Part shown: piece by piece, positions 21,450-33,022 of the stretch
How positions within the stretch are numbered: position 1 is the first letter of the stretch
Layout of the letters: each line of letters begins with the position of its first letter
Assembly (NCBI GenBank): GCA_030142905.1
Contig: JASJOG010000215.1
Coordinates: 186,001-250,000, forward strand
DNA length: 64,000 nt
Origin: Heliopora coerulea
Taxonomy: Eukaryota; Cnidaria; Anthozoa; Scleralcyonacea; Helioporidae
Direction of reading: 5' to 3'
Notes under the pieces: model-generated
Databases searched by the model: none
Told to the model about the DNA's origin: nothing
What the model saw: only the letters and a program-made list of their open reading frames with translations
Made by a program: the position numbers and the translations under genes

Positions 21450-22300
21450 ATACATGGGGTGTGGGGGTCTCATGAGACCTGAGCAAAGAAGATCACTTGT
21501 GTTCCCAAGCCACTTTCACTCGTGATGTTGAGACGGAAAACTCAAGGCATCCAAACCCTGCTGCCTTCAGTATGGTCCGTCGAGAGGCGCTGTACTGTGC
21601 TGCTGGTAACAGTACAGTAGAGGTTTAACTCAGAGATCAATAAAACTTGAGGACTGTTGTTCACCGTTTCTGTGGCAAACATTTGCACTGATTCCGTGTT
21701 ATCAGCAGCTCCAACACCCGTTTCATTATATTTTAGTGTTGAAGAACCCACGGGCCTTGATAAACTTTGATAGCACAAAAAAGTGACAGAACCTTGACTG
21801 ATAAATCGTTAATAAAAGCAAAAACTAGGTTCTTTTTTCTGTTTAAGTGTTGTCCTGTGGTAAGGTGTCAGATATCGCTAAAAAGTAATGATTCTTTTGG
21901 TCATTTTCCTGATGACGTTTTTTGAGCAAATTTTTCTAGAAGGGTGTTCCATTTGATGTTTCAGTACGTAAATTTCGCGTGAACCCAATGCGTAGTCTCT
22001 GAACCTCTCCAACATATATCCCGCGGGACAGATTGCGGAGATTTCCGTTTTTAAGCTATTCATCATCTTTGTTTAAATTAGAAATTCGATTGATAGATTG
22101 TATTGCCCAGAATTCAAAAAGAATTGTCTATGAAATTGTCCAATTGCCGTCCGTGACTCAAGAACGTTCAATGCTTAAGGAGTCTTCTCTATTACTCGTT
22201 TGACCTCCTTCGGGAAGCCAGATTCTAAAGTATACCTTTTGTTGTTCATTACCAGAAAATTTCTGTAGTTTCGTAACAGCACGATAGTAGTCCACAGGAA
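21450..22300. other. no gene seen
   Basis: Unassigned. It may be the degraded interior of a Penelope-like copy bounded by the motif at 21425 and the 3' end at 22305, but I see no supporting coding text. Confidence 0.3.
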
Positions 22301-22304
22301 TTAA

Positions 22305-22680
22305 GGAGCACACTACTTCCGACAAAAACTCACACATCTTTAAACACTTCCTCGCTTCATCTCAATGCAAATCTAACTTCACACCATCATGCTTTCGTAT
22401 CCTAGACACTGCTGACTCTCCTTTTTCATTAAAACTCAAAGAAGCCCTTTACATTAAGAAACTTAAACCGGATCTTAATAAACAGATACACCATCTTAAC
22501 ACCGTTTTTAACTTGTAAATATTTTCCGCCTTCTTAACATTGTAATTTAATATCCACATCACTTGACATGACATGAATATATAACCTTATGTAAATTAGA
22601 ACTAGATCTCTTCCACTGTACTGAGGATGGCATAAGTATGCCGAAACATGTTTACAATTAAAAAATTTGTCGCTTATTTG
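22305..22680 (+). mobile_element. Penelope-like element, 3' end only
   Basis: Reads HIFKHFLASSQCKSNFTPSC, ILDTADSPFSLKLKEALYIK, and LNKQIHHLNTVFNL followed by a stop, the C-terminal part of a GIY-YIG Penelope-like protein of a different lineage from the 1.2-kb copy. The motif CTGAGGA, a GGCATA-AG-TATGCC hairpin and GAAAC follows at 22621-22647. The 5' part is missing. Confidence 0.75.
22621..22647 (+). ncRNA. hammerhead-ribozyme-like core
   Basis: CTGAGGA, a six-base-pair hairpin, then GAAAC, downstream of the Penelope-like stop codon. The layout equals stem II of a hammerhead; stems I and III were not established. Confidence 0.4.
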
Positions 22681-22929
22681 AAATGTCTGACCAGAAAATT
22701 TACTTTCATTAACGCGGACCGTAAACTCATTAGCACAAAAATACATTCATTTTATTCAATCGACATTCACTAGCGTAGATACACAACCATTTGCATCAAA
22801 GAGCATTCCATAGCGCCAGCAGACGAAAAGTAATACCATTCCAATATAGATTAGATGTAATAAAATTTATTACTCAAGAGGAGTATCTTACGCTGAATGG
22901 GTACATTAAATTCATCAAGCTTTTAAACG

Positions 22930-23455
22930 GATAATAGGCGATTTTAAAATGGATCTTTCTTACGTTGTGAGGGATATGTTTTGGTAAAACCTGATGTTTC
23001 GACAACCTATGGTCCTTCCTTTCACGGACATTCAAAACAATATGATCTTGACAAGGATGGCTATATAACGAGAAATTAAATGCTACGTATTGAAGAGACA
23101 ATTTCAGAAAATAATGTTAAGTAATGATTGGTAGTTAAGGCATTGTTATCGAATGAGGTGAAGCACTGAGTGACAACCACACCCATTAATATCAAGAAAG
23201 TTTAATAGCATCACGTTTTTGTTCCATGAGTATTGTACTCAACAGCACATACTTCGTTTGGGAGATGTTAAATTGAAGTTGTCAGAACGATGCCATTGAA
23301 ATTGAATAAAGTTAATTTTTGGGTGGCCCTAAAAGCTGCAGTTAAGATTTTTGTGAGAAGGATTTTTTAAAATCGCACCCTCGAATTTAATTTGTTACGA
23401 AACCCTGGCGCGTTCAGTTTCCGGACCAATGTAACTTTACTTTAAATAAGCGCGA
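22930..23455 (+). repeat. segmental duplicate, copy 1
   Basis: Diverged counterpart of 27060-27735, with shared order: GTTTTGGTAAAACCTGATG, GTCCTTCCTTTCACGGACAT, GAGAAATTAAATGCTACG, ATTGTACTCAACAGCACAT, and CCCGGACCAATGTAACTT-type text at the end. A small secreted-protein frame starts 65 bp past the end of this copy. Confidence 0.7.
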
Positions 23456-23519
23456 ACATCATTTTACTTAGAATCCATGGAGGTTTTTGTTAATACAGTC
23501 CAGTCGGAAGATAATAGCG

Positions 23520-23813
23520 ATGAAACTTTTTGGCTGTCTCTTATTTGCGTGTTTTTTAACCACTTCACCAAACCGTACAAATTGTGAGGAGCTGAAAATG
23601 TATAACCTTATCAACTGTTTCGGTCTTGGATTAAGTGTTCCGCAATTTGCTAAAGCAGACCATGTTTTGGATCTCCGCAGTGATGGTATTCGTCGTATAT
23701 CCTCGAAAGAGCTCCCTGTGTTCTCCAATTTGAACACCGTAGACGTTCGTGGTAATCCATGCCTTGACTATGAGTCCGTTCAGGGGACAAGAGCGAGAGT
23801 TTCAGTTTTATAG
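23520..23813 (+). CDS. small secreted LRR-like protein (hypothetical)
   Basis: The ATG at 23520 gives 97 codons starting MKLFGCLLFACFL, a good signal peptide, with a cysteine soon after the predicted cleavage. The body, NCFGLGLSVPQFAKADHVLD then IRRISSKELPVFSNLNTVDV then GNPCLDY, resembles one leucine-rich repeat with an LRR N-cap and C-terminal cysteine. An ATG at 23487 would add 11 residues ahead of the signal peptide, which is less likely. Further exons are possible, since LRR proteins are usually longer. No relative can be named. Confidence 0.5.
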   Translation: MKLFGCLLFACFLTTSPNRTNCEELKMYNLINCFGLGLSVPQFAKADHVLDLRSDGIRRISSKELPVFSNLNTVDVRGNPCLDYESVQGTRARVSVL

Positions 23814-24899
23814 AATTGTCTTTTAAACGACGAGCCATCAAAAGAATGAAGCATTTAAGACAGAAGCTTCGTCTTGTTTACTTCACGTAAGACTAATCAG
23901 ACGAGAAGGCAAGGTTCTTGTGACGAAACAAACCGACCGCTGTACAAATTTCAAGTTGCGAAATCTGTGGAAAGTCCGAGTAGTGTAAAACCCTCTCTCA
24001 CAGTTACTAAGTTACCATTGTCTAATCTGTTTTGAACAACTGTTTAAGGAAGATACTATGCTAAGAGCGACGGGTTAACGCCACTCGTTGGTGTTGGTGT
24101 GATGTTTATCTTGCAGACATAGAAAATTAACCGAGCAATAGCTGATTGCCATCTGGTCACGATCTTGGGTGATAGTACGCTGGCATTTTCACATGAGGTA
24201 CAGCATTTAGCATTGGTCCTTCTAGAGATCACCGACTTCCGGAAAGACCAAACGTCAAGGCGTTGGTCGTGCCCGTCCTGGAGTAATCTGCGGGTCGGAA
24301 CCAGCACCCAATGAAGCAGTCGAGAAGTCCGGTAAGCCTGTCTATAATTATAGTTAGTTTACTTGTTGTCGCTCGGTCGCCAGGGCCTCATCAAGGCGGG
24401 CTTTCCCGATCCATTATGGGTCTGCTGATTCGCACGATGACACGTTCCATGTCACACTCAGTCTGCACTTCCCCTCCCAGCTCGTAGTTAATTGTGCTTC
24501 CAGTCTGTTGGGGGATTGCCAGACTCAGATAATCGGGGGAGGGTTTCGCGAGCGCTTTAGATCCGAGTTCCCAGCGTTATGTTATCTCCGTGGCACACAG
24601 TTCAGATCCCATTGCACCGTCGGGATCAATAAAGCTGTACTGGCATATTCAACCTCAAAACAAGATCGCTTCTCAGCTAATTGGCCTAGGATCAATAGGT
24701 CGCCTCATCCCGTCTTCGAGAATTTTTCCAACTCCCAAGTGCAGAAGCATTTGCAGTGACTCGGCCATGACACTACCGTACGTGTGAACACTTCGTCTTA
24801 AAGAACACCTTCTGTTCCAAATACCATGACTTCAGCCTCACAAAAGGGACGTGAAGTCTACTTAGCATTCAGAGATGTCGCTTTTGGATTGTAGAAAGT
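23814..24899. other. no gene seen
   Basis: More GC-rich than its surroundings (about 24.1-24.8 kb) and with several short overlapping frames, but no recognisable domain. It may be an unidentified mobile element. Confidence 0.35.
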
Positions 24900-25360
24900 C
24901 CACGAAAAAGATTGCAATGATGAAGCAATGCACCTCGCGAAGGCCGCATATAAGTCTGCAAAGATATGCTTCCACATAACTACTTGTTTTCAGGATCCTT
25001 TGAGCGTCACTATCAGGTGAACTCTGTCGCAGCATCACTGTTGTCCCTCGTTAAGATGATCTTATATGGGCCAAATATGGAATCAGAGGCACGTTGTTTA
25101 TTAAAAGTGCAAGCAGCAGTTACTGTATCACAGCTACTGCAGTACAACACCTATGTTCGTTGCTGTGATGGGGAAATGAAGGGCCAGCGGGGAAACAAAA
25201 GTCGCGAGACTCTGTTCACGCCAAGACCCGCAGTCGTGACCTTGTTGAAACCTTACACAACCTACAAATCAGTGTTTCATGTGATCGAGTCTTGACTATT
25301 TCAACAGATCAGGGAAATGAAGTTTGTCACCGCTACATGGACGAGGGTGCAATATGGAGT
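24900..25360 (+). pseudogene. fragment of an unidentified repeated protein-coding family
   Basis: Frames join to give LAKAAYKSAK, FSGSFERHYQVNSVAASLLS, VTVSQLLQYNTYVRCCDGEM, then LVETLHNLQISVSCDRVLTI and STDQGNEVCHRYMDEG. I recall very similar text from numerous multi-copy predicted proteins of corals, so a mobile-element origin is likely, but I cannot name the family. At least two frame changes are present. Confidence 0.45.
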
Positions 25361-25380
25361 TAGAATCTTCGTCTGAATTT

Positions 25381-25434
25381 GTTTACAACAGCTGCTATTG
25401 AGAACAGATGTTATCAATAGCAGCTGTTGTAAAC
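25381..25434. repeat. 21-bp perfect hairpin
   Basis: Arms 25381-25401 and 25414-25434 are exact reverse complements around a 12-base loop. The arms contain CAGCTG. Confidence 0.9.
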
Positions 25435-25559
25435 AACATATCGCGGGATGGATAAACTAAAAATTGAATTCGACGACGGACAGAGATTGACTGATGGCAG
25501 GCTTATGATAAACGCTAGTTCTGGAAAACTTAAAAAGATTTAGAATAGGTAATTTAAAT

Positions 25560-26131
25560 ATGACCAACATCCCTAGTTATATCAATCAACTAAAAAGATT
25601 TAACTAACAATCCTGTTCATATGAAGTATTAACAAAACTAAGTTCTCGAATTAGGTAACTTCGATGTTTAAACGTCATTGATTGAATCTGTAAAGCTGAT
25701 TCAAACTCATGAGGATTGTCTAAATGCCGAAAGTCGCAAACCAAAACGAGAGCCAATCACCAATTTAAAATACAAACTAAATTAACTAAGGTAAATTCCT
25801 ACAAGTATTCATTTTTTGTAAGAATAGTTAAACCTTGGAACGATCTACCTAACAACGTAGTAAATTGCCCTGATGGACCGAACGTAAGTAAATTCAAACG
25901 GATGTTAAAGAAACACATGAACATTCATTGAACTTATATTAGCAGTTTGTAAATATTATTCTTATATGAATTAGTTTTTGATTATTCATTTTATTTATTT
26001 TATATATAAATATATATATATTCTTTTAATTATAGGGGACTTGTATATATAGGGATAACCTCGAAGTCCACCTTTTCGAATATCACCTTGGTGTATTTGA
26101 ATAAATTATTATTATTATTATTATTATTATA
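25560..26131 (+). mobile_element. LINE 3' end with (ATT)n tail
   Basis: The open segment 25716-25931 reads NSYKYSFFVRIVKPWNDLPN and SKFKRMLKKHMNIH then stop, a LINE C-terminus. A 3' untranslated region and (ATT)n at about 26107-26131 follow. It is strongly 5'-truncated. Confidence 0.75.
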
Positions 26132-27059
26132 AACCATACACTGAAATTAGCGTTACAACGACCAAATCTGTAGGTTGATAGCTTCGGTAAGCGATGGCGA
26201 AGAAGTCTAATGTTTCGAGCACAGATCCTTTGTTAGACAATGAAGTATGTTCTGAAAAAGAATTAGAAACTAGAATAGGGTTTAAGCAAAAGGGAGACAC
26301 GTGACTAAGGTAACCAATGAAATGTCAGAAACAAAACGATGATTAGTGACAATCTTAATTTGATCAATATTGACGACCTATATATGTCTTTACCATATTG
26401 AATACTCAGACAATTTTTAATGCAACATACGATAAAGAAGAAAGGTGAAGGAATTTTCTCGAAGAGGAAGAGTGTAAAGTGTTGTAGCCCGAGCCACAAC
26501 ATTGTCATTGTTAATGGTTACACAGTCAGTGAGCGTTCACAACCTTGCTTTTTATGGCGGTGTGTCTCATCTGCAATGCGTTTATTTTGTCTCTGATTCT
26601 CTGGGCTTCCTTGATGCGAACAGAAAGTTTACATTGTTCGCCTACTCACGGCATAACGTGGTTGCGCTCTGCCACCCACCTGCTGTTCCAAAAACGATCG
26701 AACTTCGCACAGAAGTGCAACTTTTCCGACAACGAGAGGAAACAGTTGTGGGAAAGTTGCAGTGGAAATGCAACGGACAAGAGTGAAAGAGGTTTCAGTG
26801 TTCGTCTCGAAATAGCCGAATTTAGTTTAAGAATTAAATCCAAAGTCAATGAGAGAAATTGAAGCCGTTAGTGTCGGAAACTACCCTGTTAAAAAACTGA
26901 TTTTTAGCCACGAGAAGCTGGTCAATTGTGACTCAGTCTAGGCTCGAATGTGTCAGCAAAAAGAACTTTAGGGGAGATGTTTTAACCTTGGAATAATGTA
27001 GCACTAGAAAGTGCTAAGGCTAGTTTCAATAGGTTTTTTTAATTAGAGAAATCGATCAG
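26132..27059. other. no supported gene
   Basis: Overlapping plus-strand frames at 26502-26786 and 26545-26862 compete for the same DNA. The second starts with a hydrophobic run (MLFMAVCLICNAFILSLILW) that could be a signal peptide, but no family is recognised and there is no codon evidence to choose. Confidence 0.35.
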
Positions 27060-27735
27060 AACTTAGTTGTATTTGTAGGCTATCAGAAAACTCTGATAAG
27101 TGATGTTTTAGTAAAACCTAATGGATTACCTACAGTTGTCCTTCCTTTTAGGGACATTCAAAACTCTGATCTAGAGAAGGACGGTCATATAATGAGAGAT
27201 GAAATGCTACATATAGGTGGCGTGCTTGTGACGTCATAGCAGCCATCTTGATTAACTTTCATAAGAGAATCTCAATAACTTCTATTGTATGTGGAACCAA
27301 CATGGCCACCGTGCCATTGTGTTGTGAATCCTTTGGGGTTGGTTGCAACCCACCTATTTATGAGACAATAAGAAAATTATGTTAAATAGTTATAGGTAGT
27401 TAAGCTATTGGCATTGAGTTAGGTGGAGCGCTGAGCAACAAGTGCACACAATAATAAAGAAAGTTTTTAAATAGCATTCCGATTTTTGTTGGGTAGTGTA
27501 CTCAAGCACATTTTCTTTGTAAGAGATGTTAATTTGAAGCCGGTAAAATTAATGCCGTTGAAATCGAATAGTATATACGGTGCCACTAAAAGCTGCAATT
27601 CACATTTGACTGCTCTTAGAGAAGAAGTCAACAAGGAATCTGTTTTCGCGCCTACGAATGTAATTCGTTACAACACCCACTTTAGACGGTGAAACTAGCA
27701 CAGTCAGTTCCCGGACCAATGTAACTGTACTTTCA
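27060..27735 (+). repeat. segmental duplicate, copy 2
   Basis: Counterpart of 22930-23455. It is longer because of an extra 142 bp at 27214-27355, and keeps the end CCCGGACCAATGTAACTGTA. The secreted-protein frame next to copy 1 is not conserved here. Confidence 0.7.
27214..27355. mobile_element. ~142-bp MITE-like insertion
   Basis: Absent from the paralogous position in copy 1. Ends are TAGGTGG and CCACCTA (short inverted repeat), and it contains GTGACGTCA. TSD unclear (TA or ATA). Family unknown. Confidence 0.5.
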
Positions 27736-29447
27736 AAGCTTCTACATTGATCAAAAGCCCAAACAGTCTTCCTAGCATTCAGGCAACCCACAAGTTGTTT
27801 TCTGTTTAAAAAAGTGATATAGAGTTCGACCCAGACGAAGCTTTGGAGTTTTATGATCACCCGATAAAGCTAGTGTCGGGGCGGGTTCGCTAAAGAACTG
27901 TTCTGGTTTTTGAACTTGTAACATTCTTGGGGAATGTCTCACTACAGTCATCATCAAATATATCGGAAGATTGGGAGGCAAAGCAATAATATTCCCGAAT
28001 GTTAACTCACTATTACAATTCCAATTTGCTTTGTTGCGGGAAAGACATGTATTAGTAATGGATTACCATTGTTGACATGCACGTCGTGTATACGAAAATG
28101 GTTTAATATAAAGGAAGTAATATGGCATACCGATCAATGTATTGTAAGTTCGGGAAGCTTTCCTGAGATGTTATTAACAATAAGCGACATAAACAAGAAA
28201 TCATCAAGGCCTTGAAGGAGGTATGGAAAACTCCTTTTCTTTTTTGGCTAGGATACCTTAGTACAAATTGAGGTCACAGTCTTCTCCCCCTGGACACATA
28301 ACCAAACCAATATAGGCGCGCCTATTTCGCCACAAAATGGCGACCCTGCTTACTTAAACTGCCACAGCTCCTCAACGACGGGAGGACTAAAATCGCACGG
28401 CATCACGAAACACAACACTAAGAGCTTTGGAAAAACAAATTAAGAGATCGAGTAGACTAGTGCTACCAACTGAAAAGAAGAAACCACCAAGAGAAAGCAA
28501 GCTCACAAAACAAACAGGATTTTCCTGGACCAGATCAGGGAGTCCTGGTGCTTATCGCACATATCGGAAACAAGTACAATTTAGCAAACTGAAAGGGACC
28601 ACTTAAATGTTTGATCTGCTGTTGCCACATGTGGTACAAGTGGAGCTGTAGAGAAGTCGAAACTTGAACTGCGCATGACATAGGCTTCAAGCTAAATAGA
28701 GATCGAACATGACATTGGTGGAAAACAATATACTTAGCTAACAAGGCTTGTACACACGTAACAGTATTGACATACTTTTTAGAAATTATACTTTTTAAAC
28801 TCAGAGATGTCATTCACACGTACGTAGCTTTTTACGACAGCATAAAGTTGAGTGCCAACCTCAATCACTTAAACTTGCCTCCATAAACTTGTAGTATGTA
28901 GCTTTTTCATGGGAAAATTCACCATAAGACATTTAACTTTGGATTAAACGTCAGAACGCAGTTGCGCAAAATACTACGTCAGACACAGAAAGCGCGTATT
29001 GCAAATGAATAGGTAAGTTAAACGGTTTTAATTACTCTGAGCAGAAAAAACTCTGTCAGGCTTTTGTTGCAGTTGTAAACAGTCCTCAATGAAACCTAAA
29101 CCTAACAACAGATTTGGAATGTTTTGTTACCAAAGATCAAATAAATTTTCGCAATTCTCTGTTTTCACCAACTGAAAAAATTAACCACTAGAATCTCATT
29201 ATTTCACAGCCAAATCTTATTTCCTCAGATAGGCCCGTACCGAGGGGTAAATGGCAGATGGAGTATTAGGGTCTATTTTCACCCATTATCAACATCATGT
29301 ATGTTTTTAATCTCCTCAATCTTTTTCCATCACTTGTCATGAAACATTCAAACAAATTTCTGAAGAAACCACGCTCCCCAGCCCCCTCCCTATCAGGTGA
29401 CATTTTACACAGTGCCACATTTAAATAACTAACAAGACCATCCTTAC
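27736..29447. other. no gene seen
   Basis: No supported coding or repeat feature. The minus frame at 28535-28813 lacks any recognisable motif. Confidence 0.4.
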
Positions 29448-29625
29448 CTCCTTTTTTTGTCTTCAATACTAGTGGGATTTTTGTCAATTTCATTGCAGTC
29501 CACAGGTATGGGTTCGGTATCTTCAGATTGTAAATCGTCAGTTTTAGAAGAAGCAAATTGAGGATATTTTCTGGGTAAAGGTTCCGGGCAAGTAAGTGGT
29601 CTGTTTCCACTTTCACTGTCTGGAT
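29448..29625 (-). CDS. putative internal exon, proline/acid-rich
   Basis: A 178-bp stretch bounded on the minus strand by a CAG acceptor and a GAG|GTAAGG donor. It stays open and reads PDSESGNRPLTCPEPLPRKY then KTDDLQSEDTEPIPVDCNEI. Composition suggests a disordered linker of a host protein. It may belong with other minus-strand exons at 32.7, 34.0 and 36.4 kb; this was not shown. Confidence 0.4.
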
Positions 29626-29762
29626 CTGATTAATTCATGGGAATTCTACGTCCTTTTAAGATAAGCAAATAATCCAAAACAAATAAAACTGGTCAAAGCA
29701 AAAACATTTCAGTGGGTACCTATCTTAAAGGAAGTGGCAATCCACTCATAGATACGGATTAA

Positions 29763-29865
29763 CTCATCAAGGATCAGGGCTTGTCCTTTTATTAGTAAAA
29801 GTACCTGACATTAGCCAGAGTAAAGAACTAAAGTGCGCCCTCGCCCCATAATGGGGCTAAATCCC
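29763..29865 (-). repeat. copy of the ~90-bp dispersed repeat
   Basis: On the minus strand it matches the copies at 32.8-33.4 kb (ACTCTGGCTAATG then AAGGACAAGCCCTGA). Confidence 0.75.
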
Positions 29866-30100
29866 ATGAAAGTACAGTTAACACTTTATTGTGCGGACTT
29901 GTTTGTTTAATATATACTTTTTTCTCTCTCTACGTTTGTTTTGTTCGTTGATTTGTTCTTCTGTGTCCAATATATTGGACACTGTGCATTACAAGTTTGA
30001 TAAAAATGTATTGTTTGGATATATCTATATTTATCCTTGCCAACCATACCTCCCCCGATCACACAGATATTCATTTTTCAGAATAAAGATTACACTGTAA
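29866..30100. other. no gene seen
   Basis: AT-rich spacer; the short frame 29891-30100 is not supported. Confidence 0.4.
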
Positions 30101-30186
30101 ATGAACAGAAACTTTTCATGATAATTTATAATATATAGTATATCTATATATTATATGTTAGATTATCATGAAAAGTTTCTGTTCAT
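30101..30186. repeat. 25-bp perfect inverted repeat around an AT-rich palindrome
   Basis: Arms 30101-30125 and 30162-30186 are exact reverse complements. The 36-base centre is itself TATA-rich and nearly self-complementary, so the whole can fold into one long hairpin. Confidence 0.92.
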
Positions 30187-30255
30187 GTATATCTCTGAGG
30201 ATGATTCTGAAATAGAATTATTACACAGTAGAATGCATGAATTAACTATATAGGT

Positions 30256-30292
30256 CTTACTGACTGATTGACTGACTGGCTGGCTGGCTGGC
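30256..30292. repeat. (GACT)n/(GGCT)n microsatellite
   Basis: Degenerate tetranucleotide tract. Confidence 0.85.
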
Positions 30293-30299
30293 TCATAAA

Positions 30300-31609
30300 T
30301 CTTCCAGCTGCATCAATATATTCAGCTGCAGTTCTAGTAATGAGCGACAAATTTCAAGGAAACATTGAAAATATAATTGTGAGGCAGTTTTCGAAAAAAA
30401 AACGAAACAAAACTGTCGCGAAAAAACGATAAAACTGATATAACAAATTCGACGCAATTTGTGGATTAGTTATACAGTCATCAAAATTTAAAATTCTATG
30501 CATTTAATACAAATGTTTTTGATCTTGATATTCGAAAGATTAACCTGACTTCTGAATGATTGTATCTATTATTTGACTGAGCACTACTCACATTGAATCC
30601 AAATTCGCGTTTAATGCAAAACCGATAAAATCAAAATCAGTTTTCTGACGTGAAGGAAACCGACTAAACCGATCTCTACATAAAATCGATGTTCTAGTAC
30701 AGACCCTATTTCAAGGGGCCTCAACAGTGGCGGGTTTAGGATTTTTATCATCTTATTCAAACTTATGAGTTTTCTTTGAAGTGGAGAAGGGGGGGGGGGG
30801 GGATTTTGTACAAAACACTGACTATGTTCCTCATATGGTAATTACATGCATTTTACTATAAATCATAATTTGAATTTGAATTACTGAGTTGAATTTAAAT
30901 CGGTTCGGACCAATCAAAAGCGAGTACACGTAGATTTAAACGTAAATCAGAACATTCTGCACATGCGACAGGCTGAAGTAGTAGAATCAACAGAGGAACC
31001 GAAGCAAACTTTTGATTTGGCTTTTTGTCAACAATTTTGTGACATCACAACACTTTCCTGACAGACGGACTATAGTGCGCCAGAGTTTTTAGTACATGTG
31101 TCAGGCGCAGTATACAATTTTGGCCTGAATAACAAGGTCTTTACACATTGCCGGGCAAGCTGTCGTTCCAGTTAGGATTAAGAATTCAAATCATTACAGT
31201 TACGATTGCAATTCCACGGCATTTTACGCGGTATCGCGAGAACAAATGGCCTATCTCATTCGAATTTGTTACGGCTCCATTTCATACGGTATCGGGTGAA
31301 CATAATCTAATTAGTATTAACCAGTATTATAATATCTTCAATCAATGATAAGTCGAATTTTTCTGTTTAAATTTTTAAAAAATCTTATCATAAAGATCAC
31401 TTTACCTTAAAGCAACGTGTGTCTTCTTGCCAGCTGCATAGTACTTGGCGCCAAGACTACTATTATTATCCAGACGTTTACTACCATCAGCAGAACGACT
31501 GCGAACGCTTAATGTCGACAACAGTGTTTCAGATGAAAAGCAACATCTTATCGTCAATGCATGCTGTTAAGCGCAGTAAGAAAGCGTTTCAAAAAAGCTC
31601 GTAGACAAC
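30300..31609. other. no gene seen
   Basis: Contains a G-run near 30790-30803 and, at 30726, the text CAGTGGCGGGTTTAGGATTT, which resembles the left TIR of the hAT at 59957. No right end was found nearby. Confidence 0.4.
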
Positions 31610-32008
31610 ATGCTGAAAGACAGTAAGACTGTCACTGAAAAAGATCTCCACACGCAAGTTCAAGCGTTTCGAAATCAACAAAACAATGTTTAGGATAATG
31701 TGATCAATCAGAAGACGACCGATGAAAGGCGATAGTTTCGGCAAGGTGACATACCTCTGCAAACTCGGCATAATGACATCACAAATTCGGCAAAAAACTT
31801 TAGAGTTTATACTGCTAAGCCAATAGCTGATGCTGTTAAGAAGCATCTTAAAACTTTGAGCCAATCAGAGGAAGTGAAACAAAATGAAGATTCGGCAAAA
31901 GAGGCAGCGAAATTGGTCAAACCAATCACGGTTCACGATAAATGGAGTTTCATCAAACCAGCCAATTGCAAAGAAAAATACAATCAAAAGATTCGGCAAA
32001 CTGGTTGA
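31610..32008 (+). pseudogene. unidentified decayed reading frame
   Basis: One frame stays open for about 130 codons except for two TAG stops (near 31722 and 31767). It reads KTVTEKDLHTQVQAFRNQQN, then VYTAKPIADAVKKHLKTLSQ, DSAKEAAKLVKPITVHDKWS and NCKEKYNQKIRQTG. Lysine- and glutamate-rich composition differs from the flanks and suggests former coding DNA. The word ATTCGGCAA recurs several times in it. Function unknown. Confidence 0.35.
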
Positions 32009-32663
32009 GCTTGACCGAGAAACCAGTTAGAGCGTGATTCTGATGCTCGACAATGTTTCCAGAGACGACAAATGCACTAGATCTAAATACGACGCCTGGA
32101 ATTAAGATTCGGCGATGTAAATAAAGCTACCTGACACCACCATAGCGGCAAATATGCGACTCAATATCAATCTGATATTTTAGGATTGTGAGAAAGTCAC
32201 CTTAGTCGGCTGACCTATTTGACGTACCCTAAATCTGCCACTTGGCCTCAAGGCCACCATTCAATACATGGCACTGCCTTCTAGCGAGACATTTGTTCCT
32301 TTGTGTCCACAATCATATCTTACACAGAATTCTTTTTATCCTCTTCAATCAGGATGGAGGAAATATGACAAGGTTACCTGTATTATTTACTTTAGAATCG
32401 TTCTCAGAGTAACATAAACAGAATATTATGTTCATGTTACTGGTCCATACAGTGGAAGGAATTTAAAAGTTAAATACAATTTAAAATAAACTAAAGGAGA
32501 AAAGCCAGTAAATAATAAGTACTGTCAGCATTCACTCATTTACTCCGACTTAAACAGACATCACTATGTAACAAAGGCTCCATACTGCTGAAAACCATAT
32601 GCCACAGTTGCCTGCAGAACCCAGAGTCCAGTTAATGTTTAAACGTCTCTCTTAGAATCCTTA

Positions 32664-32753
32664 CCCTCCCTTTGTCTACTCTTGTTCTTGTTACTGATGA
32701 AGGGCTGCTCTGCTCTGCTCTGGTTTTGCTGAGTTTTATGTGTCACATATCGT
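32664..32753 (-). CDS. putative small internal exon
   Basis: 90 bp with an AAG acceptor and GAGG|GTAAGG donor on the minus strand; open frame RYVTHKTQQNQSRAEQPFIS ending SRQREG. Weak evidence, based on splice signals and openness only. Confidence 0.25.
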
Positions 32754-32814
32754 CTTGGAAGACAATTAGTACCCATATTGTGTGACTTACCAAACCTTAA
32801 ATAGCTTAACTCAT

Positions 32815-33022
32815 TCAGGGGGAAGGGTGCACTTTATTATTTTACTCTGGTTTGTGCCAGATGAGTATATTTTCTACAGGAATAAGCCCTTGGTATTAAA
32901 GGACTATAAACCGTCTCCTTAACTCAAAAAGGAGCAACGGCAAACTTTATTGTTCTACTTTGGCCAACACCAGATGATTTTACTTGTCGCAAGGATGATC
33001 CCTGGATGTTAAGGGGTTACTT
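32815..33022 (+). repeat. two neighbouring copies of the ~90-bp dispersed repeat
   Basis: Copies at about 32815-32915 and 32925-33022 share TTTACT-TGG---AC-CCAGATGA and TTAAAGG-type ends. They are diverged from each other. Confidence 0.75.

Noticed and set aside
26502..26862. Secreted peptide gene
   Set aside because: Two frames compete for the same DNA; the hydrophobic start alone is not enough.
30726..30810. Complete hAT element starting CAGTGGCGGGTTTAGG
   Set aside because: No partner terminus was found downstream; it may be an orphan end or chance.
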